Assembly (NCBI RefSeq): GCF_003400205.1
Contig: NZ_QUQV01000004.1
Coordinates: 124,001 to 188,000 of the forward strand
DNA: 64,000 bases
Origin: Bacillus sp. HNG
GTDB taxonomy: Bacteria; Bacillota; Bacilli; Bacillales; Bacillaceae_L
Direction: 5' to 3'
Shown here: positions 50,253 to 59,221 of the stretch, one piece after another
Numbering within the stretch: position 1 is the first letter of the stretch
Layout of the letters: each line of letters starts with the position of its first letter
The notes under the pieces: model-generated
What the model saw: the letters and a program-made list of their open reading frames with translations, nothing else
What the model was told of the DNA's origin: nothing
The model's database searches: none
Position numbers and translations under genes: made by a program

Positions 50253-51911
50253 TTGGATACACAATTTCTGGTCTCATTAATCATTATTTTAGCGTCTTTT
50301 GCACTTTATATCGGGATCGCCATTTTTAACCGGGTAAATGCGACGTCGGACTTTTATGTAGCAGGACGTGGTGTCCCTCCGATTTATAATGGAATGGCAA
50401 TCGGAGCAGACTGGATGAGTGCAGCGTCGTTCATCGGGATGGCGGGAACGATTATGGCTCTTGGATATGGCGGTTTGGCCTATATCATGGGATGGACAGG
50501 TGGATATTTATTATTAACCTTCCTCCTTGCACCGCAGCTTCGAAAATATGGCCGCTACACAGTACCTGAGTTTATCGGGGACCGTTTTGATAGCCATACA
50601 GCTCGAATTGTCGCGGCAATCTGTACCATCATCATTTCGTTTACGTACTCCATTGGTCAGTTATCTGGTTCTGGTGTTGTAATCGGGCGTCTATTTGAAA
50701 TTGATGCTGGAATCGGAACAATGATTGGGGTAGTGCTAATTGCCTTCTACGCTGCGATGGGTGGAATGAAGGGGATCACTTGGACACAGGTCGCTCAATA
50801 TATCGTGTTAATTGTTGCGTACTTGATTCCAGTTATTTTTATCTCCTTACAATTAACAAGCAATCCGTTGCCGTGGTTATCGTATGGAAAAGTTGTTGCA
50901 GAAATTGGAGAGCTTGATCGCCAGTTGGGCTTCACAGAATACTTTGCACCGTTTGCAACAGGTTCTGAGTGGCAGTTCCTTGCGTTAATGTTCACATTAA
51001 TGTGTGGTACGGCTGGATTGCCTCACGTTATTGTACGATTCTATACGGTTTCGACAATGAAGGCAGCTCGATGGTCAGGTGCTTGGGCACTTTTATTCAT
51101 TGGATTATTATACTTATCAGCTCCTGCGTATGCAGCATTCTCACGTTTCATTCTGATGACTAAGGTTGCTGGTCAAAAAATGACGGAACTTCCTCATTGG
51201 ACGCAAAGCTGGATTGACACGGGTCTATTAAAGCTTGCGGATACAAATGGTGACGGGATTTTACAATGGCAGGAAATGACAATCGCCAATGACATCGTTG
51301 TTATGGCAACCCCGGAAATCGCAAATCTGGGAGTGTTTGTTATTGGACTAATGGCAGCTGGTGCAATGGCGGCAGCATTATCGACGGCTGGCGGATTAAT
51401 GATTGCACTTTCTTCTTCATTTGCGCATGACATTTACTATCGTGTCTTAAAGCCTGAGGCAACTGAAAAAAATCGCTTGAATGTGGCACGCTGGTCAATT
51501 GTTGTTGCCACACTGATTGCAGGATTAGTTGCGTTAAACCCACCTGGAGCAATCACACAAATTGTAGCGTGGGCCTTTGCGATTGCTTCTAGTACGTTCT
51601 TCCCAGCACTCGTTCTCGGAGTGTGGTGGAAGCGTTCGAATGCGAAGGGTGTTATATCAGGTATGCTTATCGGATTGGTCGTCGTGTTATCGTATATTTT
51701 TGCAGCAAAATACGGTGGATTCACAGTCCTCGGCATTATTGATACAGGTGCGGGAATCTTTGGGGCAGCAGCAGGTTTCTTAGGAAACATTATTGTTTCT
51801 CTCATGACCGAGGCACCATCACAAGCAAAACAAGACGAGGTAGTCGATATGCGTTACCCAGAGCAAATGGTTTACAAGGATGGCGAGGTTTGGCTTAAAG
51901 AGGATGCTTAA
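50253..51911 (+). CDS. Sodium:solute symporter (VC_2705 type, acetate/carboxylate-like)
   Basis: This 552-residue protein has about 13 membrane helices and the SSS-family segments YVAGRGVPPIYNGMAIGADWMSAASFIGMAGTI and GTAGLPHVIVRFYTV. It has an extra soluble loop with DTNGDGILQWQEMT (about 330-345) that looks like an EF-hand. Relatives are linked to acetate or short-chain carboxylate uptake. The start is TTG 50253 behind GGGGGAGG. Its neighbours (DUF4212 before, CNMP-CBS-DUF294 and exonuclease after) form a recurrent module. Confidence 0.85.
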   Translation: MDTQFLVSLIIILASFALYIGIAIFNRVNATSDFYVAGRGVPPIYNGMAIGADWMSAASFIGMAGTIMALGYGGLAYIMGWTGGYLLLTFLLAPQLRKYGRYTVPEFIGDRFDSHTARIVAAICTIIISFTYSIGQLSGSGVVIGRLFEIDAGIGTMIGVVLIAFYAAMGGMKGITWTQVAQYIVLIVAYLIPVIFISLQLTSNPLPWLSYGKVVAEIGELDRQLGFTEYFAPFATGSEWQFLALMFTLMCGTAGLPHVIVRFYTVSTMKAARWSGAWALLFIGLLYLSAPAYAAFSRFILMTKVAGQKMTELPHWTQSWIDTGLLKLADTNGDGILQWQEMTIANDIVVMATPEIANLGVFVIGLMAAGAMAAALSTAGGLMIALSSSFAHDIYYRVLKPEATEKNRLNVARWSIVVATLIAGLVALNPPGAITQIVAWAFAIASSTFFPALVLGVWWKRSNAKGVISGMLIGLVVVLSYIFAAKYGGFTVLGIIDTGAGIFGAAAGFLGNIIVSLMTEAPSQAKQDEVVDMRYPEQMVYKDGEVWLKEDA

Positions 51912-51940
51912 AAGTAAATCTGACTCACGAAAAAAATTTC

Positions 51941-51977
51941 AACGGTTCTATGCGATTTTTGCATAGGACCGTTTTAA
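51941..51977 (+). terminator. Hairpin after the symporter gene
   Basis: Stem AACGGTTCTATGC/GCATAGGACCGTT with one G-T pair, then only TTTT. It could be a partial terminator between symporter and downstream genes. Confidence 0.65.
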
Positions 51978-51990
51978 AAGAGGGGAAAAC

Positions 51991-53871
51991 ATGGAACAGA
52001 TCTATGAATGGGTGAAGGAGCATCCTTTGTTTAAAGGATGGTCGAAGACGGATGTCTTTGAGTTTCTCTCCTTATGTCAGCAAAAAACATTTAAGCAGTC
52101 AGATCTATTGTTTCATGGCAATGAGCAGCGGGAGGGAATACTTCTGCTGCTTTCTGGCGTTGCGGAAGTGTTTGTGGGACCTAATGATAATCGTGAGGTT
52201 CTTGAAATCATAAAGCCTGGGGAATTAATTGGGCTATCAAGTATTGCAGATTTAATCGGGGGTCCAAAGCGCGACATGGAATACCGAGTTGGTGTCATAG
52301 CAACAGAGGCTGGACAATGTTTGTTCATCCACAATCGTGTCATTCAAAAACGCCTCCACGACCCCAATTTTCACCATTATCTTTTCACTCAACTTGCGAT
52401 TCGTTTGAAAGAAATCTATAACTCGTTAGCCGAGCAGGTGATGATTACAAGAAAAGCAAAAGATAGTGGATCCCTCGTCCGAAGGGTCCAGGATGTCATG
52501 ACGACTTCACTCGTCACTGTTGATCAAAGCACAGTCTGCAGTACCGTTGCACAACAAATGACGGAGCGCCGAACGAGCTCTGTTCTTGTTGTTGAAAATA
52601 AAAGACTTCTTGGAATTATTACAGAGCGAGACCTTGTTTCACGAGTCATTTATGAAAGGAAAAATGGAAACACAAATGCTTCCGAATTTATGACGAAAAG
52701 TCCCATGACGATTTCGAAGTACGCCTATTGTTATGAAGCACTCTCAACCTTCATTTTACATGGTGTGAAGCATTTGCCTGTCATTGAAGAAAATGAGGTA
52801 GTGGGGATTATTACGTTATCAGATGTGTTGCGACAAAATACAGATAGCATGATGAGAACGATTAAGACAATCGAGATGGCTACACATGAAACTCTACCAA
52901 CTGTAAAAACCGCAATTTATGATGTAGTTGGTGCCCTTTTACAAGACGGTGTTCCGATTTTTAAAGTATTAGATAGTATCACAAAACTGTTTGACCGCCT
53001 CGTAAAACGATGTATTGAGCTGGCAATTGAAAGATTATCCAATAGTGAAGGTCTGCTGCCGCCAACCAAGTTCTGTTTTTACCAAATGGGAAGCGCCGGT
53101 CGTGCAGAACAGTTTTTGTTAACAGACCAGGATCACTTTCTTGTCTTCGAAAACAGTTCACTAGAGGTGAACGACTATTTTTCAAAATTAGGAGATGAGA
53201 TTGTAAGTTTATTAGAAACAGCAGGGTACGCACGCTGTCTTGGGGATATGATGGCGAGTAATCCCAATTGGCGAGGTTCAGTAGAAACTTGGATGTGGCG
53301 AGTTCAGAGTTGGATCAGCCAGGCAACAAATCAAAATATGCTACTTGCACAGAATTTCCTTTCCTACCGTTTTTTATACGGGGATGAAGAATTAAACCTT
53401 GAATTTGAAACCCAACTGTTTAAAAAAATGAAGCATGCCAAAATTTTTTTGTTCCGTCTTCATGAACAGGAACATCAAATACCTTCCTTGGAACAACCCA
53501 TTCGTGCCTTGTTTAAATTAGATCGTAAGCAGTTAGATATTAAAAAGGAAATCTTATTTCCTTACCACCATAGTTTGCAAGTTCTATCTTTGGAATATGG
53601 CATCATCTCAGGAACACCATTTCAGCGGATTGATAGATTAGTAGAGAAAAAGGCGTTTAGTGCAAGTTTTGGAAGAGATGTGAAGGCTGCTGTGTCAGAT
53701 GTGATGCGTTTTTATGTGAACCACAGGTGGCATCAATTTAAAAATAAGGAGAATCTCACATCTATTCTTCATTTTTCACATTTAACAACAAAGGAAAAGG
53801 AAGAACTGATTTTGAGCGTAAAAATAGTAAAGGAGATGCAAACTCTAGTAAATGCCCATTTTCAAATATGA
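51991..53871 (+). CDS. CNMP-CBS-DUF294 nucleotidyltransferase-like signalling protein
   Basis: This 626-residue protein has a cyclic-nucleotide-binding-type domain (about 10-130), two CBS domains (about 165-285, VMTTSLVTVDQ and FMTKSPMTISKY), and a DUF294 nucleotidyltransferase-like domain with GSAGRAEQFLLTDQD (GSxGRxE...DxD, about 370), followed by its C-terminal helical domain. It resembles GlnD-like sensors. It may modulate the linked symporter in response to nucleotides. ATG 51991 follows AGAGGGG. Confidence 0.85.
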   Translation: MEQIYEWVKEHPLFKGWSKTDVFEFLSLCQQKTFKQSDLLFHGNEQREGILLLLSGVAEVFVGPNDNREVLEIIKPGELIGLSSIADLIGGPKRDMEYRVGVIATEAGQCLFIHNRVIQKRLHDPNFHHYLFTQLAIRLKEIYNSLAEQVMITRKAKDSGSLVRRVQDVMTTSLVTVDQSTVCSTVAQQMTERRTSSVLVVENKRLLGIITERDLVSRVIYERKNGNTNASEFMTKSPMTISKYAYCYEALSTFILHGVKHLPVIEENEVVGIITLSDVLRQNTDSMMRTIKTIEMATHETLPTVKTAIYDVVGALLQDGVPIFKVLDSITKLFDRLVKRCIELAIERLSNSEGLLPPTKFCFYQMGSAGRAEQFLLTDQDHFLVFENSSLEVNDYFSKLGDEIVSLLETAGYARCLGDMMASNPNWRGSVETWMWRVQSWISQATNQNMLLAQNFLSYRFLYGDEELNLEFETQLFKKMKHAKIFLFRLHEQEHQIPSLEQPIRALFKLDRKQLDIKKEILFPYHHSLQVLSLEYGIISGTPFQRIDRLVEKKAFSASFGRDVKAAVSDVMRFYVNHRWHQFKNKENLTSILHFSHLTTKEKEELILSVKIVKEMQTLVNAHFQI

Positions 53872-53885
53872 GAGGAGTCGGATCT

Positions 53886-54542
53886 GTGATATTTGGTAAA
53901 AAGCCACTTTGTCCTCAAATTCATAAGGAAATTCCGTTATCGACTCCAATTGATGAGATTAGATTTACAGTTTTTGATACTGAGACAACTGGATTTCAGG
54001 TGGCAGCTGTTGATCGATTAATTGAAATTGCAGCTGTTCAAGTGGACGGATTGAAGGTTTGTGAGGAAGTAAAATTCCATACATATGTGAATCCAAACCG
54101 ACAAATTTCTCAGGAAATAATCGAATTGACGGGAATAACGGATGATATGGTCGAAAATGCACCGACCGCAATTGAAGGAATTACAAATCTTTTTAAATTT
54201 ATAAAGGAGAATAACAGCAACTGCCTGATTGGCCATTATGTATTGTTTGATATTGTCACTTTAAAAAGTGAACTGAAGCGCGAGAAATACAGCCTACAAC
54301 GGGTGCCGACGATTGATACACTGGATTTGATTGGTGTTATTTCCCCATCCTATGATATGCGAGATTTACAAAGATACGCGCAGAACTTTGGAACACGCAT
54401 CTATGAAAGACATACGGCCACTGGTGACGCTTTAACAACTGCTTATTTATTCGTTGAACTCCTCCAACATTTTAAAGATCGGGGGAAACGAACCTGGGGA
54501 GACCTTCTTCAGGCGACCGAAAATCAGACACGGATTTTCTGA
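53886..54542 (+). CDS. DnaQ-like 3'-5' exonuclease
   Basis: This 218-residue protein has the DEDDh motifs FTVFDTETTGFQ (ExoI), LIGHYVLFDIV (ExoII) and ERHTATGDA (ExoIII). It is smaller than PolC and probably a stand-alone nuclease. GTG 53886 is chosen for AGAGGAG eight bases upstream; an ATG at 53868 overlapping the previous stop lacks such a site. It is the second gene of a coupled pair with the DUF294 gene. Confidence 0.82.
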   Translation: MIFGKKPLCPQIHKEIPLSTPIDEIRFTVFDTETTGFQVAAVDRLIEIAAVQVDGLKVCEEVKFHTYVNPNRQISQEIIELTGITDDMVENAPTAIEGITNLFKFIKENNSNCLIGHYVLFDIVTLKSELKREKYSLQRVPTIDTLDLIGVISPSYDMRDLQRYAQNFGTRIYERHTATGDALTTAYLFVELLQHFKDRGKRTWGDLLQATENQTRIF

Positions 54543-54840
54543 GAAACATGGGTTGTCCAGGGTTCAATACAACCTGTCCAAGGAGAAAAAAACAGCGATT
54601 TTCAAAAATATTTTGATAAAAGCCTTGTCCCTCTTGACTTTTATAGCATAATCCCTCAACCAAGCTAATAAAATGTTACAAACCTAACAAAGAGAGTGTT
54701 TGAGGTGAGGGGGCGTATACCGTCTTCAAAGATCTAGCAATTCATATGACGAATATTATCCAAACAAGACAATTTCTTCGTTGAAGCAATAACGCGTCTC
54801 ATTTCACACTTCTCACATCCACATAGGGAGGGCGAGTAGT
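54543..54840. other. Intergenic region before spoIIID
   Basis: No gene. There is a small hairpin GGTTGT/ACAACC near 54551. TCATATG (about 54743) and CAAACAAG some 12 bases later weakly resemble a sigma-E promoter. Confidence 0.35.
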
Positions 54841-55116
54841 GTGCACGATTACATCAAAGAACGAACTATCAAGATTGGAAAGTATATCGTGGAGACAAGA
54901 AAAACAGTTCGCGTCATTGCGAAAGAATTTGGCGTTTCCAAAAGTACTGTCCATAAAGATTTAACCGAAAGGCTACCTGAAATCAATCCCGAACTAGCAA
55001 ATGAAGTAAAAGAAATCTTGGATTACCATAAATCAATAAGGCATTTACGGGGTGGGGAAGCGACAAAACTAAAGTACAAAAAAGAGGAAGAATTACAAGA
55101 AGAGCCAGTAAAATAA
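54841..55116 (+). CDS. spoIIID: Stage III sporulation transcriptional regulator
   Basis: This 91-residue DNA-binding protein has a helix-turn-helix VRVIAKEFGVSKSTVHKDLTERLPEINPEL and a basic C-terminal region (HKSIRHLRGGEATKLKYKKEEE). It is a mother-cell regulator that switches the sigma-E to sigma-K programme. GTG start behind AGGGAGGG. Position before mbl is as in B. subtilis. Confidence 0.96.
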   Translation: MHDYIKERTIKIGKYIVETRKTVRVIAKEFGVSKSTVHKDLTERLPEINPELANEVKEILDYHKSIRHLRGGEATKLKYKKEEELQEEPVK

Positions 55117-55141
55117 GATGAAAGGGACTTTCTTCCTATAT

Positions 55142-55320
55142 CTAACTACAGCGCCTAGGCCATCAAGATTACAAGCAAGTCCATCAAAAAGGTCAATGAG
55201 CAACCTTCTCGGTGGGACGTCTTGTGCTTGTCGGTGCTTGCACAGGATGTGCTGACGTTGACGTTTTCCACGGGACTTGGCAGGTTTTAGTCGACGTTCC
55301 ATCCAAGGCGCTTTCACCTT
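55142..55320. repeat. Dispersed structured repeat, copy 2
   Basis: The ends CAGCGCCTAG and AAGGCGCTTTCACC are inverted to each other in AGCGCCT/AGGCGCT. It shares GCACAGGATGTGCT and TTTAGTCG segments with the reverse complement of 6312-6477. Confidence 0.7.
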
Positions 55321-55453
55321 AAAGTTAGCATTATACGACATTTTCCTACAAAAAAATTACAAAAAGTCTATTATATATGGCAAATTGTGATACAATACAA
55401 CATAGGAAAATATGTGCATTTGTGAATCAAATGCAAGGAGGAAAGTTACCCAA
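55321..55453 (+). promoter_or_regulatory. mbl promoter region
   Basis: An extended -10 TGATACAAT lies near 55388-55396; the -35 is poor. The ribosome site AAGGAGG precedes the ATG. Confidence 0.45.
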
Positions 55454-56455
55454 ATGTTAGCTAGGGATATCGGTATTGATCTTGGAACTGCGAACGTACT
55501 TATACATGTTAAAGGAAAAGGTATTGTATTGAATGAGCCTTCAGTTGTGGCATTAGATAAAAACTCAGGTAAGGTTTTAGCTGTTGGTGAAGAAGCAAGA
55601 CGCATGGTGGGTCGTACACCTGGAAATATTGTGGCGATTCGACCATTAAAAGATGGAGTTATTGCTGATTTTGACGTAACAGAAGCAATGCTTAAGCATT
55701 TTATTAATAAGTTAAATGTAAAAGGATTTCTTTCAAAACCAAGAATTTTAATTTGCTGCCCAACAAACATTACCTCTGTTGAGCAAAAAGCAATCAAAGA
55801 AGCTGCTGAAAAAAGCGGTGGGAAGAAAATTTATCTTGAGGAAGAACCGAAAGTGGCTGCAATTGGAGCTGGAATGGACATCTTCCAACCAAGCGGAAAC
55901 ATGGTCGTAGATATTGGCGGTGGTACAACAGATGTTGCTGTATTATCAATGGGCGATATCGTCACCGCCTCTTCCATTAAAATGGCTGGGGACACTTTTG
56001 ATGCAGAAATCTTAAGCTATATTAAACGTGAGTACAAGCTATTAATCGGGGAAAGAACTGCTGAAAACATTAAAATTCAGGTTGCAACTGTATTCCCAGA
56101 TTCACGTCATGAAGAAATCGATATTCGTGGACGTGACATGGTAACAGGATTACCACGTACACTAACGATCAAATCAGATGAAATCGAAAAAGCTCTACGT
56201 GAGCCGGTTTCTGCCATTGTACAAGCTGCGAAAAGTGTTCTTGAAAGAACACCACCAGAGCTTTCTGCGGACATCATCGACCGTGGCGTGATTTTAACGG
56301 GCGGTGGAGCATTGCTGCACGGAATCGATCAGCTTTTAGCGGAAGAATTACGTGTTCCAGTATTAATTGCTGAAAACCCAATGGAGTGTGTAGCTATTGG
56401 AACAGGCATTATGCTTGAAAACCTGGACAAGCTTCCACGTAGAAAATTAGTCTAA
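55454..56455 (+). CDS. mbl: MreB-like cell-shape protein Mbl
   Basis: This 333-residue actin-like protein has phosphate-1 ARDIGIDLGTANVLIHVKGKG, phosphate-2 MVVDIGGGTTDVAVLSMGD and adenosine segment GVILTGGGALLHGIDQLL. It guides peptidoglycan synthesis along the cell cylinder. Its closeness to B. subtilis Mbl and its place between spoIIID and flhO separate it from MreB and MreBH. ATG 55454 is preferred to the frame start at 55412. Confidence 0.96.
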   Translation: MLARDIGIDLGTANVLIHVKGKGIVLNEPSVVALDKNSGKVLAVGEEARRMVGRTPGNIVAIRPLKDGVIADFDVTEAMLKHFINKLNVKGFLSKPRILICCPTNITSVEQKAIKEAAEKSGGKKIYLEEEPKVAAIGAGMDIFQPSGNMVVDIGGGTTDVAVLSMGDIVTASSIKMAGDTFDAEILSYIKREYKLLIGERTAENIKIQVATVFPDSRHEEIDIRGRDMVTGLPRTLTIKSDEIEKALREPVSAIVQAAKSVLERTPPELSADIIDRGVILTGGGALLHGIDQLLAEELRVPVLIAENPMECVAIGTGIMLENLDKLPRRKLV

Positions 56456-56466
56456 ATACAGTAAAT

Positions 56467-56497
56467 AGGACCTTTCCGAAATGGCAGGTCCTTTCCC
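56467..56497 (+). terminator. Hairpin after mbl
   Basis: Perfect seven-base stem AGGACCT/AGGTCCT with a 12-base loop, followed by TTT only. Weak terminator. Confidence 0.55.
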
Positions 56498-56580
56498 ACT
56501 TTTTCTTAAGAAATGCAAGTGTGGTAAATTTTACAGATGAAGAAATAGGGATTTCCTACTATAATAAAAATAATAAGTGC

Positions 56581-56720
56581 TCAAAAAGGAGGATGAAGAG
56601 GACCGAGAATTTCAAGGCGGTGCAGCTTTGAGTACCGGAGCGTATGTAGTTAATACGTGAGGAACGGAGAAGCAAGGCAACGCAGAAATTCGATGCGTCA
56701 TATTCACCGGACTTTTTGAC
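56581..56720. ncRNA. Candidate structured non-coding element before flhO
   Basis: The 140-base segment is bounded by inverted TCAAAAAG and CTTTTTGA. Inside, GAATTTC pairs with GAAATTC, CGGTG with CACCG, and there are small hairpins CGTAT/ATACG and CGCA/TGCG. GGAGGATGAAGAGGACC opens it. The general look is of a dispersed Bacillus intergenic element; I recall similar sequences in other genomes but cannot name a family. Whether it is transcribed is unknown. Confidence 0.5.
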
Positions 56721-56773
56721 ATTCCTTTAACTAGGTATATGTTCGGATATGTATATAAAAATGAGGTGAGACC

Positions 56774-57610
56774 ATGTTACGTGGATTTTATTCTGCAGCA
56801 GCTGGAATGCTTGCGCAGCAGCGTCGTACAGAAATGCTTACGAACAATATTGCAAATGCCAACACACCTGGCTATAAAGTGGACCAAGGCTCTTTACGTG
56901 CGTTCCCAGAATTGCTCATGCAACGTCTTGAAGGTGTCCAAAGCCCGGCAAAAAACGGTGGCACTCTTCGTACTTCAAGCAGCATTGGTGGACTTAACAC
57001 AGGTGTATACATGCAGGAAATGATTCCGCTGTTCAAGCAAGGTGATATCCGCGAAACTGGACTTGCGACAGATGTGGCGTTGGTAAATGGCAATCTACCG
57101 ATCAATGAGGAAACCAATAAACCAGGTTCCTTGTTTTTCACGGTTCAAAATGCAAATGGTGATGTGCGCTATACTAGAAACGGAAACTTCACAGTTGATC
57201 CGGCAGGTTTTCTAACCACGAATGAAGGCTTCTATGTGCTTGATGAAAATGGAAATCGGATTGCACTTGAAGATGATCAGTTCGAAGTTACAGCAGATGG
57301 AAGTGTTCTTGTCGGCGGTTTGGCACAAACACGTTTAGGGGTAGCCTTCTCAGAAAATCCATTGAACTTGATTAAAGAAGGAAACGGGTTGTACCGGACA
57401 AATGATGGTGGCGGGCTACCGAATGCAGCGGCAAATCCTGAAGTGTCCTTTACGTTAAAACAGGGATTCCTTGAAGGTTCAAATGTCGATGTGACACAGG
57501 CGATGACAGAGATGATGACAGCATACCGTACGTTTGAGGCCAATCAAAAGGTACTTCAGGCGTATGATAAGAGTATGGACAAAGCGGTTAACGAGATTGG
57601 AAGATTATAA
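56774..57610 (+). CDS. flhO: Flagellar basal-body rod/hook protein FlhO
   Basis: This 278-residue protein has the FlgF/FlgG-type N-terminal motif YSAAAGMLAQQRRTEMLTNNIANANTPGYK and C-terminal coiled region VDVTQAMTEMMTAYRTFEANQKVLQAYDKSMDKAVNEIGRL, both hallmarks of rod proteins. In bacilli the distal rod proteins are FlhO and FlhP, encoded after mbl. ATG behind GAGGTGAG. No signal peptide; it is exported by the flagellar type III system. Confidence 0.93.
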   Translation: MLRGFYSAAAGMLAQQRRTEMLTNNIANANTPGYKVDQGSLRAFPELLMQRLEGVQSPAKNGGTLRTSSSIGGLNTGVYMQEMIPLFKQGDIRETGLATDVALVNGNLPINEETNKPGSLFFTVQNANGDVRYTRNGNFTVDPAGFLTTNEGFYVLDENGNRIALEDDQFEVTADGSVLVGGLAQTRLGVAFSENPLNLIKEGNGLYRTNDGGGLPNAAANPEVSFTLKQGFLEGSNVDVTQAMTEMMTAYRTFEANQKVLQAYDKSMDKAVNEIGRL

Positions 57611-57685
57611 GAAAAGTATTATTGGCGATAAGGATAAGAAAAAGCGTTTGGTGTCTAGTAGAAATAAAATTTGGGGTGAAGATAA

Positions 57686-58528
57686 ATGCGTTCGATGATT
57701 ACAGCAACAAATACGATGAGTCAGCTGCAAAAACAGCTTGATACAATTGGGCATAATTTAGCTAATATAGATACGACCGGATATAAAAAACGTCAAGTCA
57801 ACTTTAGTGAGCTATTATCCCAAGAATTCAATAATCAACCCGTTAACGCGCAAGATGAAGGTCGCTTAACCCCAAATGGTATTCGTGTAGGCGTTGGTGC
57901 ACGACTGGGTCATACAAATATGATGATGACTCAAGGTGCAATCAAAACAACAGACCGTGATCTTGATATCGCGTTTACGAAGGAAAATCAGTTTTTACAA
58001 GTGATGGTGGATGAAAACGGCGTTCAGGTTCCACGCTTTACAAGAGAGGGTGCCCTTTATTTGTCTCCTGCAAATGATGGAACGAATCGTGTTGGCCTTG
58101 TGACAAGTGGTGGACATCCTGTTTTAGATCAAGATGGGGAGCCAATTGTGTTTGTTGACAATTTTAAGGAGATTAAAATTTCGACAAACGGGGAAATAAC
58201 CGTTGTTCCAGAGGCAGGTGCGCCTCAAACATTTAATCTTTCCGTTGTGGAAGTAAAAAAACCACAGCTTTTACAAGCGGTTGGACAAAATCAATTTGCG
58301 TTACCGGACTTGGCGGAACTCGGGATCGCGGCAGATGATGTATTTGTTTCCCTTCAGGGAGCTTTGCGGGACCAAGTAAGTATGCAGCAAGGTGCACTTG
58401 AACAATCGAATGTTGATTTGACAACTGAAATGTCTGACTTGCTGTTAACCCAACGCTCCTATCAATTCAATGCAAAATCAATCTCCATCTCCGATCAAAT
58501 GATGGGACTTGTAAATGGCATACGATAA
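57686..58528 (+). CDS. flhP: Flagellar basal-body rod/hook protein FlhP
   Basis: This 280-residue protein has the same layout: MSQLQKQLDTIGHNLANIDTTGYKKRQVNFSELL at the start and ALEQSNVDLTTEMSDLLLTQRSYQFNAKSISISDQMMGLVNGIR at the end. Partner of FlhO in the distal rod. GGGGTGA upstream. Confidence 0.93.
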   Translation: MRSMITATNTMSQLQKQLDTIGHNLANIDTTGYKKRQVNFSELLSQEFNNQPVNAQDEGRLTPNGIRVGVGARLGHTNMMMTQGAIKTTDRDLDIAFTKENQFLQVMVDENGVQVPRFTREGALYLSPANDGTNRVGLVTSGGHPVLDQDGEPIVFVDNFKEIKISTNGEITVVPEAGAPQTFNLSVVEVKKPQLLQAVGQNQFALPDLAELGIAADDVFVSLQGALRDQVSMQQGALEQSNVDLTTEMSDLLLTQRSYQFNAKSISISDQMMGLVNGIR

Positions 58529-58605
58529 TTGAACAAAGTAGATACTATAAGGTAGGCAGACAATCGAGAAACTCGGCAACAACCTAAAGATAAGGGGTAA
58601 TCTCA

Positions 58606-58902
58606 GTGACAAGTGAACTTAACAATACACAAGTAAAATCGCGCGAAGACTTTCGAAAGGCGCGTGACGAAGAAAAGAATACGGATAAAGAGCCGAAAAA
58701 GAAGCGTGAAGGTAAACTTCGAATTCGCTTAATTCCAATTTGGATACGACTTTTGCTTGTCGTTGTTCTTTTTGCAGCCAGCGTCATGATTGGTGTGGTT
58801 GTAGGTTATGGAGTCATTGGAGATGGTGATCCGAGCGATGCCTTGAAAAAAGAAACATGGCAGCATATCGTGGACCTTGTCAATAAAGATGCTGAAAAAT
58901 AA
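58606..58902 (+). CDS. EpuA-like small membrane protein
   Basis: This 98-residue protein has a charged N-terminus (KKKREGKLRIRLIPIW), one membrane helix (about 47-72) and a short outer tail. It matches the family often labelled DNA-directed RNA polymerase subunit beta/EpuA. That label is misleading, since it is a small membrane protein with no polymerase motif. GTG start behind AAGGGGT. It follows flhP, as in many bacilli. Confidence 0.78.
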   Translation: MTSELNNTQVKSREDFRKARDEEKNTDKEPKKKREGKLRIRLIPIWIRLLLVVVLFAASVMIGVVVGYGVIGDGDPSDALKKETWQHIVDLVNKDAEK

Positions 58903-58927
58903 GGGGGCATAAGCCTTCTTTTTTTAT
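58900..58927 (+). terminator. Terminator after the EpuA-like gene
   Basis: AAGGGGGC pairs with GCCTTCTT (two G-T pairs) around ATAA, followed by a T run. Confidence 0.7.
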
Positions 58928-58966
58928 GTCTAAACATGGAGCCTTTTGAAGGCTTTGCAGATGAGG

Positions 58967-58995
58967 TTTACAACTTACCACAATACTTGTATTAT
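58967..58995 (+). promoter_or_regulatory. Sigma-A promoter of fabZ
   Basis: TTTACA (58967-58972), 17 bases, TATTAT (58990-58995). It leaves a leader of about 220 bases that contains the structured element at 59062-59163. Confidence 0.6.
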
Positions 58996-59061
58996 AATAG
59001 GCATTAAAAGCTAACTTTATTCAGTAAAAGTCATTAACTTCAACTGAACAGGTTAGAGCCG

Positions 59062-59163
59062 CAGATTTTTGAAGGAAGTTATTCTACCTTAGGATCTAAG
59101 ACTAAGAACGCCACTTCCTGTGGCAACGTCTTTGTGACCCACATCACGTGGGCCTAAAATCTG
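59062..59163 (+). other. Three-way-junction-like element in the fabZ leader
   Basis: Outer stem CAGATTTT (59062-59069) with AAAATCTG (59156-59163) encloses two perfect five-base hairpins, GCCAC/GTGGC (59110-59124) and CCCAC/GTGGG (59138-59152). It could be a leader RNA or a relative of the dispersed repeats with CCAC-tcct-GTGG hairpins. Confidence 0.55.
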
Positions 59164-59221
59164 GGCACAAATATGCCAAGGTGTATTTGATGAAGATACA
59201 TAAGGGAGGAAATGGTTAAAT

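Noticed and set aside
58606-58902. RNA polymerase beta subunit fragment
   Set aside because: The common database label for this family is misleading. The sequence is a basic tail plus one membrane helix without polymerase motifs.
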